Assembly (NCBI GenBank): GCA_004554165.1
Contig: SFNQ01000004.1
Span: 1-64,000 of the forward strand
Direction: 5' to 3'
Origin: Clostridiales bacterium
GTDB taxonomy: Bacteria; Bacillota; Clostridia; Christensenellales; CAG-138
DNA: 64,000 bases
Part shown: in pieces, positions 1 through 8,195 of the stretch
Layout: each line of letters starts with the position of its first letter
How positions within the stretch are numbered: the stretch's first letter is position 1
The notes under the pieces: generated by a model
The model's database searches: none
The model's input: the letters and a program-made list of their open reading frames with translations, nothing else
Told to the model about the DNA's origin: nothing
Translations under genes and position numbers: made by a program

Positions 1-92
<92 letters not shown>

Positions 93-100
93 TCCAAAAG

Positions 101-136
101 AAAGAGAAGCGTACAACGTACGCTTCTCTTTTTTTC
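101..136 (+). terminator. Intrinsic terminator of the rRNA operon
   Basis: Perfect 14-bp inverted repeat, arms 101-114 and 118-131 around an AAC loop, running into a T-rich tract. It sits just after the 5S rRNA. Confidence 0.93.
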
Positions 137-326
137 CATATCGGAGAGCAATGCAACTCCCGTGTCACTCAGCCCAACAGCGCATGCGCTACCTGGCAGA
201 GAGGGCGGAGCCGGGCGCGCCCGGTGGGCGAAGCAGCGAGGCGGAAGCCCAGTGAGACACAGGCGATGCAGGCGGCAGCGCAGCAGCACGCTGCGCCCCC
301 GCGCACGCTGCCTTTACGGGCAGCAC
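137..326. other. Gene-free stretch between rRNA operon and pfkA
   Basis: GC-rich spacer between the convergent 5S and pfkA units. Short open frames occur on both strands, but none has a ribosome binding site or a recognisable product. I see nothing else in it. Confidence 0.6.
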
Positions 327-352
327 AAAGGCAAGGAGTGCGCCTTGCCTTT
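327..352 (-). terminator. Candidate pfkA terminator
   Basis: Perfect inverted repeat (arms 327-336 and 343-352, six-base loop) lying 36 bases beyond the pfkA stop codon. Read leftward, the stem ends in CCTTT followed by a weak T tract, so termination strength is uncertain. Confidence 0.55.
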
Positions 353-387
353 CTACTGGATCATATCGTTTCACGGCAGAGGCCGTC

Positions 388-1350
388 TCAGATGGAAACC
401 TCCTTTGCTACGCGGTACATGTAGCTGTCCAGAGATTTCTTCATTTGCAGCGCCTCGTCAATGGGCGTGAGCACCAGCTGCGAGTTGCGGTAGCATACGA
501 CCTGATTCGTCTTGCCGGCAAGCAGCGCCTCGATTGCAAAATGACCCATACGCGTTGCCATGACACGATCCCGTGCCGTAGGGCTGCCGCCACGCTGAAT
601 GTGACCGATGATGGTTGCCCGCGTATCAAGCCCAAGCTCATCCCGGATGCGCTGCGCGATGGCAAGCGTGTCCGCCACGCCTTCTGAGACAATGATCAGA
701 TGATGGTGTTTATTGCGGTATTTCCCCTCGCGGATATGCTCCAGCACGTCCTGCTCAAAATCGAAGGGCTTTTCGGGGATCAGGATTGCCGTTGCGCCCA
801 CCGCAATGCCGACATAGAGCGCCAGATGCCCGGCGCCATGCCCCATGACCTCCACAATCGAGGTGCGCTCATGGGACTGCATGGTATCCGCCAGCTTGTC
901 GATGGCTCCGATGGCGGTGTTGGCTGCGGTATCAAAGCCGATGGAATAGTGCGTGCAGCCGATATCGTTGTCAATGGTTGCAGGAATGCAGATTGTGTTG
1001 ATGCCGGCAGCCGAGAGCTTGCCTGCGCCGCGGAAGGTGCCGTCACCGCCGATGGCAATAATCCCGTTGAGTCCGAGGTAGTTGCAGGCGTTGACCGCCA
1101 TCTGAAGGCCTGCATCCGTTTTAAACTCCTCGCAGCGCGCGGTGTAGAGCATGGTGCCGCCGCGGGACGTAATCCCGTTGACCGAGCGCGCGTCAAGCTC
1201 GACGACGTCCGAATGGATCAGGCCGTTGTAGCCGCGGTGGATTCCCACCGGGATGACGCCGTTTTGTGCGCAGGCGCGTACTGCGGCGCGGATTGCCGCG
1301 TTCATTCCCGGCGCGTCGCCGCCGCTTGTTAAAATTCCGATTCTGCGCAT
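388..1350 (-). CDS. pfkA: ATP-dependent 6-phosphofructokinase
   Basis: Phosphorylates fructose 6-phosphate to fructose 1,6-bisphosphate in glycolysis; cytosolic, normally a homotetramer. The 320-residue length is typical of bacterial PfkA. The N-terminal GILTSGGDAPGMNAAIR loop, the GGDGTFRGAG motif and the PATIDNDI active-site motif are all present. GGDG followed by T, not GGDD, points to ATP rather than pyrophosphate as donor. The frame is open to a GTG at 1374, but the ATG at 1350 starts the conserved MRRIGILTSGG and has GGAAGG four bases upstream, so I chose it. It is monocistronic, transcribed toward the rRNA operon, with its own promoter at 1401-1430. Only the exact start is uncertain. 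Confidence 0.96.
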   Translation of the reverse strand: MRRIGILTSGGDAPGMNAAIRAAVRACAQNGVIPVGIHRGYNGLIHSDVVELDARSVNGITSRGGTMLYTARCEEFKTDAGLQMAVNACNYLGLNGIIAIGGDGTFRGAGKLSAAGINTICIPATIDNDIGCTHYSIGFDTAANTAIGAIDKLADTMQSHERTSIVEVMGHGAGHLALYVGIAVGATAILIPEKPFDFEQDVLEHIREGKYRNKHHHLIIVSEGVADTLAIAQRIRDELGLDTRATIIGHIQRGGSPTARDRVMATRMGHFAIEALLAGKTNQVVCYRNSQLVLTPIDEALQMKKSLDSYMYRVAKEVSI

Positions 1351-1400
1351 GGTGCCTTCCATGAATTTGCGCACTTCCTTCCATTCTATAAATTATAATT

Positions 1401-1430
1401 ATTATACTACAGAAAAAAAGTGGAGTGCAA
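1401..1430 (-). promoter_or_regulatory. pfkA promoter
   Basis: On the minus strand TTGCAC (1430-1425), an 18-base spacer and TATAAT (1406-1401) form a sigma-A promoter about 50 bases upstream of the chosen pfkA start. Confidence 0.75.
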
Positions 1431-1732
1431 CAATCCTTGCAAATTGTTTCTGGCGGGGCAAAGTTGGAGGCGAAAAATGCAGGAGCGAGCCAATAATCCT
1501 GCATAATATGGATATTTTTTTGTCGAAGAAAAAGACAATATTGGAGAAAAGCAATGGGGTTTACAGAGATTCATCCGTTCAACGGAACAGCCACCAGCGA
1601 TAAAAGACGCTAAAAACTACCGCAAATCAGAGAAATCAGGGTGTCTGCGACAAAAGCCGCCGCCAAAGAGGCGAAAAAACTGACGAAAAACCGGCGCCAC
1701 AAAATATACTTTTACTTTTTGCAAGATTTCTA
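1431..1732. other. Gene-free divergent intergenic region
   Basis: AT-richer spacer between the divergent pfkA and catabolic-operon promoters. No gene, tRNA or riboswitch signature is visible. It is long enough to carry binding sites for a regulator of the downstream operon, but I could not identify a repeated operator. Confidence 0.55.
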
Positions 1733-1761
1733 TAGACAAGAATTCATTTTAGCGCTACAAT
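1733..1761 (+). promoter_or_regulatory. Promoter of the thiolase/FdrA/cyclase operon
   Basis: TAGACA (1733-1738), a 17-base spacer and TACAAT (1756-1761) form a good sigma-A promoter. It leaves a leader of about 60 bases before the first gene at 1830. Confidence 0.72.
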
Positions 1762-1829
1762 AACACTGTACCCGGAGAAACGGGTCACGATCTCATACAC
1801 ATCTCAAATAGAATTAAGGAGGCACACAC

Positions 1830-2510
1830 ATGAGCAAGTACGACATCCTGGTAGACGAAATGGAAGCGAAACTCCGTCCCCCGACGATCGGTTTGAAGCC
1901 CTATGAGGCGAAGGTGATCCCGCTGACCACCGGCGAGGATATGCTCGTTCGCGAAGCGACGCCCGAAGAGATCGAAATGATCATCGAAGGCATTCGCCCG
2001 CTGCTGGATCATCCGAAAGATTTCTACGACATCGTTTCCGCCCGTATCATCGCAGAGGGCCTCGGCATGCTCCGTCGCCGCGTCCAGGACGAGTACTTCT
2101 TCGTCGGCGCAGTCAACGGCGAGATTGCCGGTATCGTCAACGGCCGCATGGTCAACGACAAGATCGGTATGTCCTACCACACCATGACCCTGAAGCGCGG
2201 CGCGCGCGTTGGCGCTCAGCTCTTCGCGGCGAAGATGGAGTATCACTTTGACTTCATGAATCAGGACGAGGTCTGGATCGTTGCAGAGTCCCCCAACGGC
2301 TTCAAGCGCTGGATGATCGAGTACGAACTCGAAGATCGTCCGCAGTGCCCGCATGAGCTGGGCGGCGTGCCGACCTTCGTGCTCACCCGCGAGCTCTGGG
2401 AGAAGCACAAGGCCAACAAGAACGTGGGTATCCGTCCTGCGGCCGAGCTGTTCCCCGAGGTTGTCGAGGCCAACAAGGTGCTCCATATGCCCGCCAAGCT
2501 GAACGTCTGA
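1830..2510 (+). CDS. GNAT-like protein heading the catabolic operon
   Basis: A 226-residue soluble protein with no signal peptide or membrane segment. I do not recognise a named family. The layout resembles a GNAT acetyltransferase: a VREATPEEIEMI start, a VGAVNGEIAGIVNG strand pair, then RGARVGAQLFAAKMEY where GNATs bind acetyl-CoA, then a strand ending in ESPNGFKRWMIE. The classical Q/RxxGxG/A loop is only approximated by RGARVGAQ. AAGGAGG lies about eight bases before the ATG. It is the promoter-proximal gene and 27 bases separate it from the thiolase-like gene, so it probably belongs to the pathway. It could modify a pathway intermediate or bind CoA; the function is unknown. Confidence 0.6.
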   Translation: MSKYDILVDEMEAKLRPPTIGLKPYEAKVIPLTTGEDMLVREATPEEIEMIIEGIRPLLDHPKDFYDIVSARIIAEGLGMLRRRVQDEYFFVGAVNGEIAGIVNGRMVNDKIGMSYHTMTLKRGARVGAQLFAAKMEYHFDFMNQDEVWIVAESPNGFKRWMIEYELEDRPQCPHELGGVPTFVLTRELWEKHKANKNVGIRPAAELFPEVVEANKVLHMPAKLNV

Positions 2511-2537
2511 CGTTTCACTGGCAGAAAGGACGAAGAA

Positions 2538-3734
2538 ATGCGCGAAGTAGGTATTGTTGGCATTGGCCACACCAAGTTCGGCAAATCGCCCGTTCCGTTC
2601 ATTGACATGGCCTGCGACGCTGCGCTGCAGGCGATGGACGATGCGGGCGCCAAGACCGGCAGAAAGAACGTCATCGACCAGGTCTTTATCGGCACGATGG
2701 CAGCGGGCATGGTGCAGCGTATCAGCGGCCTTGCTTCTGCGGTTGTGGATACTTTGAACCTGCGTCCCGCCATGGCTGAGACCATCGAGAATGGTCCCGC
2801 CTCCGGCGCTTCCGCCGTTAAGCTGGGCGTCTACGCCATCGCTTCCGGCGCTTGCGACTGCGTACTCGTGGTCGGCGCCGAGGGCATGCGCGCGGTCACC
2901 GGCTGGGAAGGCACGGACTTTGTCGCCACGATGCTCCATCCCGAGGCCGAGTATAAGTACGGCATCACCCTGCCGTCCTTCGCGGGCCTGTTCACCCGCC
3001 TGTGCATGGATAAGTACGGCGTTACCAGCCGCGACCTGTCCATCGTCTCGGTCAAGAACCACGCGAATGCGTGCCTGAATCCCGTCGCCCATATCCATGC
3101 GCCCGTGAAACTGGAGCGCATCACCGACGAGCGCATCATCAACGCGACCAACCCTCTGGTTGCGGATCCGCTCCGTCAGTACGATATGTGCCCCGTGTCC
3201 GACGGCGCGGCAGCCGTGCTGCTGGTTGCCAAGGATAAGCAGGAAGAACTGGGCTTTGGCGGCAAGAAATTCATCCGCGTCGCGGGCGTTGGCTCCGCCA
3301 CGGATACGCACGTTGTTGCAAACCGCGAGGTTCCGACGGACCTGCTGGCCGTGCGTCTTTGCGCCGAGAGAGCGTATAAGATGGCGGGCATGAGCCCGAA
3401 AGACATCGACGTGGCCGAGCTGCACGATGCGTTCCAGATTCTCGAGATCGTAGAGTCTGAAGAGACCGGCCTCTTCCCCCGCGGCACCGGCCATCTGGCT
3501 GCGCGCGAGGGCAAGACCGAGATCAAGGGCGAAATGCCGATCAACACCTCCGGCGGCCTCAAGGCCAAGGGCCATCCGCTGGGCGCAACGGGCGTTTCCC
3601 AGATCGTAGAGCTGGTCAAGCAGCTCCGCGGCGAAGCGGGCGAGCGCCAGGTTGCCGGTGCGAAGACCGGTCTGGCGATCAACTTCGGTGGTTTCGGCAA
3701 CAACACTGTCGCGACCATTCTGACCACGAAGTAA
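2538..3734 (+). CDS. Thiolase-superfamily protein lacking the nucleophilic Cys
   Basis: A 398-residue protein of the SCP-x/archaeal thiolase type: N-terminal VGIVGIGHTKFGK, HDAFQ near residue 296 and the GHPLGATG loop with His346 near the C-terminus. At the position of the acyl-accepting Cys (normally CASG) the sequence reads NGPASG, with Pro87. It therefore cannot run the usual Claisen/thiolysis reaction through Cys. In steroid degradation, Cys-less thiolase-fold proteins such as Ltp2 pair with DUF35 proteins and act as retro-aldolases on CoA thioesters. The next gene here is a DUF35 protein only 13 bases away. A C-C lyase or a non-catalytic CoA-binding role is therefore more likely than acetyl-CoA acetyltransferase. 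The family assignment is sure and the reaction is inferred. Confidence 0.85.
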   Translation: MREVGIVGIGHTKFGKSPVPFIDMACDAALQAMDDAGAKTGRKNVIDQVFIGTMAAGMVQRISGLASAVVDTLNLRPAMAETIENGPASGASAVKLGVYAIASGACDCVLVVGAEGMRAVTGWEGTDFVATMLHPEAEYKYGITLPSFAGLFTRLCMDKYGVTSRDLSIVSVKNHANACLNPVAHIHAPVKLERITDERIINATNPLVADPLRQYDMCPVSDGAAAVLLVAKDKQEELGFGGKKFIRVAGVGSATDTHVVANREVPTDLLAVRLCAERAYKMAGMSPKDIDVAELHDAFQILEIVESEETGLFPRGTGHLAAREGKTEIKGEMPINTSGGLKAKGHPLGATGVSQIVELVKQLRGEAGERQVAGAKTGLAINFGGFGNNTVATILTTK

Positions 3735-3747
3735 GGAGGGTATTGAA

Positions 3748-4113
3748 ATGGAACAAATGTATGCCTACAAGTGCAAAAAGTGCGGTAAGCTCCATCATCC
3801 CCGTTACATCGTGTGCCAGAATCCCGATTGCGACGGCCGCGAGTTCGAGAAGCTCCCGCTGGAAGGCCATTGCAAGCTCCTGACCTGGACCCGCGTGTTC
3901 AATCTGCCCGAGGGCTATATGTGCCCCTGGCTGAACTTCGGCATCGTCGAGTTCGACAACGGCGTGCGCGCCACCGGCCAGATCGGCTTTGACGACGGCA
4001 TCGAGTCCGGCATGGATCTCGTTGCGACCGTCGGCGTGGTCAAGGAAAAGGTCATCAAGTACAAGGAGACCGTCGTAGAGCCCCAGTACGGCTTCATTTT
4101 CCAGAAGGCGTAA
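3748..4113 (+). CDS. DUF35 Zn-ribbon/OB-fold protein, thiolase partner
   Basis: A 121-residue protein with an N-terminal zinc ribbon (Cys9, Cys12, Cys23, Cys28) and a C-terminal OB-fold (LLTWTRVFNLP to TGQIGFDDG). This is the two-part DUF35 architecture. Proteins of this family bind thiolase-fold enzymes, for example the bridge in the archaeal thiolase/HMG-CoA synthase complex and the ChsH2 partner of Ltp2. AAGGAGGG precedes the ATG and the gene directly follows the thiolase-like gene, which supports a complex of the two products. The substrate is unknown. Confidence 0.87.
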   Translation: MEQMYAYKCKKCGKLHHPRYIVCQNPDCDGREFEKLPLEGHCKLLTWTRVFNLPEGYMCPWLNFGIVEFDNGVRATGQIGFDDGIESGMDLVATVGVVKEKVIKYKETVVEPQYGFIFQKA

Positions 4114-4122
4114 CCGGCATCC

Positions 4123-5031
4123 ATGACAGCTCCGCCGGTAATGCAGGCAGACGCGGCGTGCGGGGCCCTGCTCCGCACGCTGCGGGACGAACCCGGAACC
4201 GGAACGGTCCATTCCGTGTTCGATCATGCCGTCAATATCGAGTTTGGAAAGGAGCTTGTGAGCCTGCTTTCGGCGGGCCGGAGTCTGCAGCCCTTCTCGG
4301 CGCGGCTTGCCGCGCCGGTACGGTTCCCCTCCCTCGGATGGGCGAAGGGGCTGCGCGTCCGCCTGAGCCCTGCGGAGATTGCACCTGAGGGCGTCTCCGC
4401 TGTAGCGCTTGCCGACACGAAGCAGATCAACCTTTCCATATCGGACGCATTGGCCGGCAAACAGGATTGCAGCCGTTCGTTTCCCCGCCTGGAGCCGCTG
4501 ATTGCGGTATTGACGGAAATTGGGGAAACGAACGGATTGTCAAATCTTGTCACCGGATTGGGAACCAATCCCTATGCGGCGCTGATCGGGCCCCGCCTGC
4601 CCTGCCTGTATGCGGCCGTCGAGCGCGGCGATATGGCGGCGGCGAAGACCGCTGCGGCCCGTATCGCGGGCTGCGGCATCGGGCTGACCCCTTCCTCGGA
4701 CGATCTGTTGACGGGGTATCTCAGCGTACTCCACGCGCTGTCGGCCGTGGACGGCAATGGGCAGCGTTCCCGCATTGCAGCGGGCATCGCGTGCGCTGCG
4801 GCGCAGAAAACCAACCGCATCAGCGGTGCATTTCTATTGCAGAGCGGCAGGGGCCTCGTCTCCGAGGATGTCCTGACCCTGCTCAAAGACCTGTTTTCAA
4901 ATTCGGACGCGGGACGGATCACCGCTGCGGCCCGCCGCGTTGCGGCCTTCGGCTCCACGTCCGGCACGGATACGCTTACCGGTATCGTGCTTGCAATCAT
5001 TCATCATAACGGAGGGAAAAACAGTGGTTAA
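4123..5031 (+). CDS. DUF2877 (AllH-like) carbamoyltransferase component
   Basis: A 302-residue protein with the DUF2877 hallmark GIGLTPSSDDLLTG at about residues 185-198, plus the conserved NPYAALIG stretch before it. In E. coli the DUF2877 protein AllH works with FdrA/AllF and DUF1116/AllG, reported as the oxamate carbamoyltransferase of anaerobic allantoin use. All three families are adjacent here in the order DUF2877, FdrA, DUF1116, and the gene overlaps the FdrA start by 8 bases. No obvious ribosome binding site precedes the ATG at 4123, so translational coupling to the DUF35 gene nine bases upstream is likely. The actual acceptor in this organism could differ from oxamate. Confidence 0.85.
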   Translation: MTAPPVMQADAACGALLRTLRDEPGTGTVHSVFDHAVNIEFGKELVSLLSAGRSLQPFSARLAAPVRFPSLGWAKGLRVRLSPAEIAPEGVSAVALADTKQINLSISDALAGKQDCSRSFPRLEPLIAVLTEIGETNGLSNLVTGLGTNPYAALIGPRLPCLYAAVERGDMAAAKTAAARIAGCGIGLTPSSDDLLTGYLSVLHALSAVDGNGQRSRIAAGIACAAAQKTNRISGAFLLQSGRGLVSEDVLTLLKDLFSNSDAGRITAAARRVAAFGSTSGTDTLTGIVLAIIHHNGGKNSG

Positions 5032-6586
5032 GCTGGAAATCAGAAAGAATGCCTATTTTGATTCCGTTACCCTCATGCTCATCTCCAAGGACCTGAAGAA
5101 AATCGACGGCGTGAAGGAAGCGCTCGTCGGCATGGGCACCGATCTCAACGTTGAGATTGCCCATAACATCGGTCTTGCCACCCCGGAGTTTGACGCAAAC
5201 GTTACGGCCAACGATTTCTTCGTTGCCGTCGAGTGCGACGACGAGGCGGTGTTCGAGGAGGCGCAGAAGAAGGTAGAGGAGCTGCTCAACAAGAAGTCCG
5301 AGCAGAAGGAGGCGGCCTACTATCCGCCGACGCTGGAAGGCGCCATCAAGATCGATCCGGATCTGAACATGGCCGTGATTTCGGTCCCCGGCAAGTTCGC
5401 CGCGGACGTGGCCCAGAGCTGCCTTGACAGAGACATCAACGTCATGCTGTTCTCCGACAACGTGACCATCGACGAGGAGAAGGCGCTCAAAGAGTGCGCT
5501 TTCGAGAAAGGTCTGCTCGTCATGGGTCCGGACTGCGGAACGGCGATCATCAATAACGTACCGCTGGCCTTTGCCAACGTGGTTCCCAAGGGCAACATCG
5601 GCATGGTCTGCGCGTCCGGAACGGGCACGCAGGAGGTCAGCTCCATCATCGCGCAGCTTGGCGCGGGCGTTTCCCAGGTCATCGGCACCGGCGGCCGCGA
5701 TCTTAAGAAGGAGATCGGTGGCCTTATGATGAAGCTGGGCCTTGACGCGCTCATCAACGACCCCAACACCAAGGTCATCACGCTGGTCTCCAAGCCCCCG
5801 GCCAAGGAGATCGCTTCCGAAATTCTCGATATCGCGAAGAATGCGGGCAAGCCCGTCGTCGTATGCTTCATTGGCGGCGACCGCGCGGAGATCGAGGCCA
5901 AGGGCCTCGTTGCGGCGGTTTCCCTGGAGGATGCGGCGCACAAGGCCGTGGCGCTGCTGCGCGGCGAGCCCGTGAAGGACTTTGTCCAGTTCACCATGGG
6001 CGAGGAAAAGGCCGAAGCCATGGCCAGGGAGATTGCAGGAAAGATGGCAAAATCCCAGAAGTACGTCCGCGGCTTCTATACCGGCGGAACGCTCTGCGAC
6101 GAGGCCATGAAGCTCATGATCGGCAACCTGGGCCATATCTACTCCAACATCCCGCTGCATGCGGAGGACCAGCTGGAGAACGCCCGCACCGGCAAGAGCC
6201 GTGAGCACACCTTCCTCGATTTCGGCGACGATGAGTTCACCGTCGGCCGTCCGCACCCCATGATCGATCCGAGTCTCCGTGCCGAGCGCGTCATCACCGA
6301 CGGGCAGGATCCCGAAACCGCGGTCATCATGTGCGACTGCGTCATCGGCTACGGCTCCCACGAAGATCCCGCGGCGGACCTCTCCGACGCGATCCGCACC
6401 GCAAAGGCGGAGGCCGAGAAGGCCGGACGCCATCTCTGCTGCGTCTGCGCCGTCTGCGGCACCGAGGGCGACCCCCAGTGCCTCTCCAGAACGCAGAAAA
6501 AGCTGGAGGATGCTGGCGCGGTTGTTCTCCCGTCCAATGCACAGGCGACGCGCTTTGTGGAGCGCATCCTCGCGAACCTGAACTAA
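5024..6586 (+). CDS. fdrA: FdrA (AllF-like) acyl-CoA-synthetase-fold subunit
   Basis: A 520-residue FdrA-family protein, related in fold to the alpha subunit of succinyl-CoA synthetase. A CoA/nucleotide-binding Rossmann region (ISVPGKFAADVAQ, then VMGPDCGTAIINNVPLAF) is followed by ligase-like domains with GMVCASGTGTQE and GTGGRDLKKEIGG. FdrA/AllF is one component of the reported E. coli oxamate carbamoyltransferase. The start is the GTG at 5024, because GGAGGG lies seven bases upstream at 5011-5016 and conserved sequence begins directly after it. Open frame farther upstream overlaps the DUF2877 gene and is not used. The DUF1116 gene follows after 13 bases. Confidence 0.9.
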   Translation: MVKLEIRKNAYFDSVTLMLISKDLKKIDGVKEALVGMGTDLNVEIAHNIGLATPEFDANVTANDFFVAVECDDEAVFEEAQKKVEELLNKKSEQKEAAYYPPTLEGAIKIDPDLNMAVISVPGKFAADVAQSCLDRDINVMLFSDNVTIDEEKALKECAFEKGLLVMGPDCGTAIINNVPLAFANVVPKGNIGMVCASGTGTQEVSSIIAQLGAGVSQVIGTGGRDLKKEIGGLMMKLGLDALINDPNTKVITLVSKPPAKEIASEILDIAKNAGKPVVVCFIGGDRAEIEAKGLVAAVSLEDAAHKAVALLRGEPVKDFVQFTMGEEKAEAMAREIAGKMAKSQKYVRGFYTGGTLCDEAMKLMIGNLGHIYSNIPLHAEDQLENARTGKSREHTFLDFGDDEFTVGRPHPMIDPSLRAERVITDGQDPETAVIMCDCVIGYGSHEDPAADLSDAIRTAKAEAEKAGRHLCCVCAVCGTEGDPQCLSRTQKKLEDAGAVVLPSNAQATRFVERILANLN

Positions 6587-6599
6587 GGAGGAACGGACA

Positions 6600-8024
6600 A
6601 TGAGTAAGCTGAATGAACTGTTCCAAAAAGAGCTGCATGTGGTCAACTTCGGCATCGAGTCCTTCTATAAGGACCTGGTCAGCCAGAAGGAGCCGGCCGT
6701 CCATGTGGACTGGAAGCCCGTGGCCGGCGGCGACAAGGTTGCCGCAGGGAACCTCCGCAAGCTCAAGAAGCCCGAGCTTGCCGAGAAGATTGCCGCTGCA
6801 AACCAGGAAGCGCTCCGCCGCATCCTCGCTGCGCAGCCCACGCTGATCGGTCTGGGCATCGCCGGTGAAGTCATCCCCGGCATGACGAAGAAGACCATTC
6901 TGCACGCAGGCCCGCCGGTCACCTGGGAGCGCATGAGCGGTCCCCAGAAGGGCGCAGTCATGGGCGGCCTGATCTATGAAGGCCTTGCCAAAGATCTGGA
7001 TGAGGCCGAAAAGCTGGCCGCATCCGGCGAGATCAAGTTCGACCCCTGCCACATGCACAGCGCGGTGGGCCCCATGGCCGGCGTTGTGACGGCGTCCATG
7101 CCGGTGTGGATTCTTGAGAACAAGGCTTTTGGCAACCGCGCGTACTGCACGATCAACGAGGGCCTTGGCAAGGTGCTCCGCTTTGGCGCCTGCGACGACG
7201 AAGTTCTGACCCGCCTGCGCTGGATGGAGAAGGAGCTGTACCCGGTGCTCAAGGGCGCCATGGAGAAGAAGGGCGAGATCGACCTGAAGGTTGTCATTGC
7301 AAAGCTGCTGCAAATGGGCGACGAAGCGCACAACCGCAACGAGGCCGGCACCTCCCTGCTGATCCGCGAGCTGGTGCCGTCCATCATGGAGCTGGATATT
7401 CCGGAGGAGAAGAAGATTGCCGCGTACAACTTCATCAACGGCAACAACCACACCTTCCTGAACCTCTCCATGCCGGCCTGCAAGTGCACCATGGATCCGA
7501 TCTTCGACATCCCGTACTGCACGGTGGTCGCGACCATGTGCCGCAACGGCACGGACTTCGGCATCCGCATCGCGGGCCTTGGTCCGGACAAGTGGTTCAC
7601 CGGCCCGGCCGAGATGGTCAAGGGCCTGTACTTCCCGGGCTTTGACGAGAGCGACGCAGCGCCCGACCTGGGCGACTCCTGCATCACGGAGACGGCGGGC
7701 ATCGGCGGCTTCTGCATGGCGGCTGCGCCTGCAATCGTTCAGTTTGTCGGCGGCCAGGTCAGCGACGCCATCAACTACTCCACCCAGATGTACGAGATCA
7801 CCGTGGGCGAGGGTCAGGCATACAAAATCCCGTCCCTCAACTTCCGCGGCAGCGCCACCGGCATCGACCTGCTCAAGGTCATCGAAACCGGCATCCGCCC
7901 GATCATCAACACGGGTATCGCCCACAAGAACCCCGGCGTCGGCCAGGTTGGCGCGGGCATCGTAAACCCGCCGGAGGAGTGCTTCAAGAAGGCGCTGGCG
8001 GCCTGCGCGGAAGCCTGGGCCTGA
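6600..8024 (+). CDS. DUF1116 (AllG-like) carbamoyltransferase component
   Basis: A 474-residue DUF1116 protein, the usual length. Characteristic segments are PTLIGLGIAGEVIPGM, HAGPPVTWERMSGPQKGA, a His/Asn-rich stretch NFINGNNHTFLNL and NTGIAHKNPGVGQVGAGIV near the end. In E. coli this family is AllG, the third member of the AllFGH carbamoyltransferase. AAGGAGG precedes the ATG. Notably there is no carbamate kinase gene next to the trio, although that kinase would be expected if carbamoyl phosphate from oxamate were used to make ATP; it may lie elsewhere. A 171-base gap with no gene follows before the cyclase. Confidence 0.9.
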   Translation: MSKLNELFQKELHVVNFGIESFYKDLVSQKEPAVHVDWKPVAGGDKVAAGNLRKLKKPELAEKIAAANQEALRRILAAQPTLIGLGIAGEVIPGMTKKTILHAGPPVTWERMSGPQKGAVMGGLIYEGLAKDLDEAEKLAASGEIKFDPCHMHSAVGPMAGVVTASMPVWILENKAFGNRAYCTINEGLGKVLRFGACDDEVLTRLRWMEKELYPVLKGAMEKKGEIDLKVVIAKLLQMGDEAHNRNEAGTSLLIRELVPSIMELDIPEEKKIAAYNFINGNNHTFLNLSMPACKCTMDPIFDIPYCTVVATMCRNGTDFGIRIAGLGPDKWFTGPAEMVKGLYFPGFDESDAAPDLGDSCITETAGIGGFCMAAAPAIVQFVGGQVSDAINYSTQMYEITVGEGQAYKIPSLNFRGSATGIDLLKVIETGIRPIINTGIAHKNPGVGQVGAGIVNPPEECFKKALAACAEAWA

Positions 8025-8195
8025 GGCGGAGAGATTCCGGCGGGACGGCGCGCCAGGGCGCGGCGGCTGAACCGGAATCCAGGAGAACGCGGGGCGTCTG
8101 CCCCGGTCCAAAGGGTATACGGCGCGCCGGAGGCAGCGCATGCAGCCGGCGCACCCGATAATAACCACACACTACCAAACAAGGAGGTTACACTC

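Noticed and set aside
1785..3575. Long antisense open frame opposite the GNAT-like and thiolase-like genes
   Set aside because: It mirrors the codon pattern of the real genes, has no ribosome binding site and no family-like sequence.
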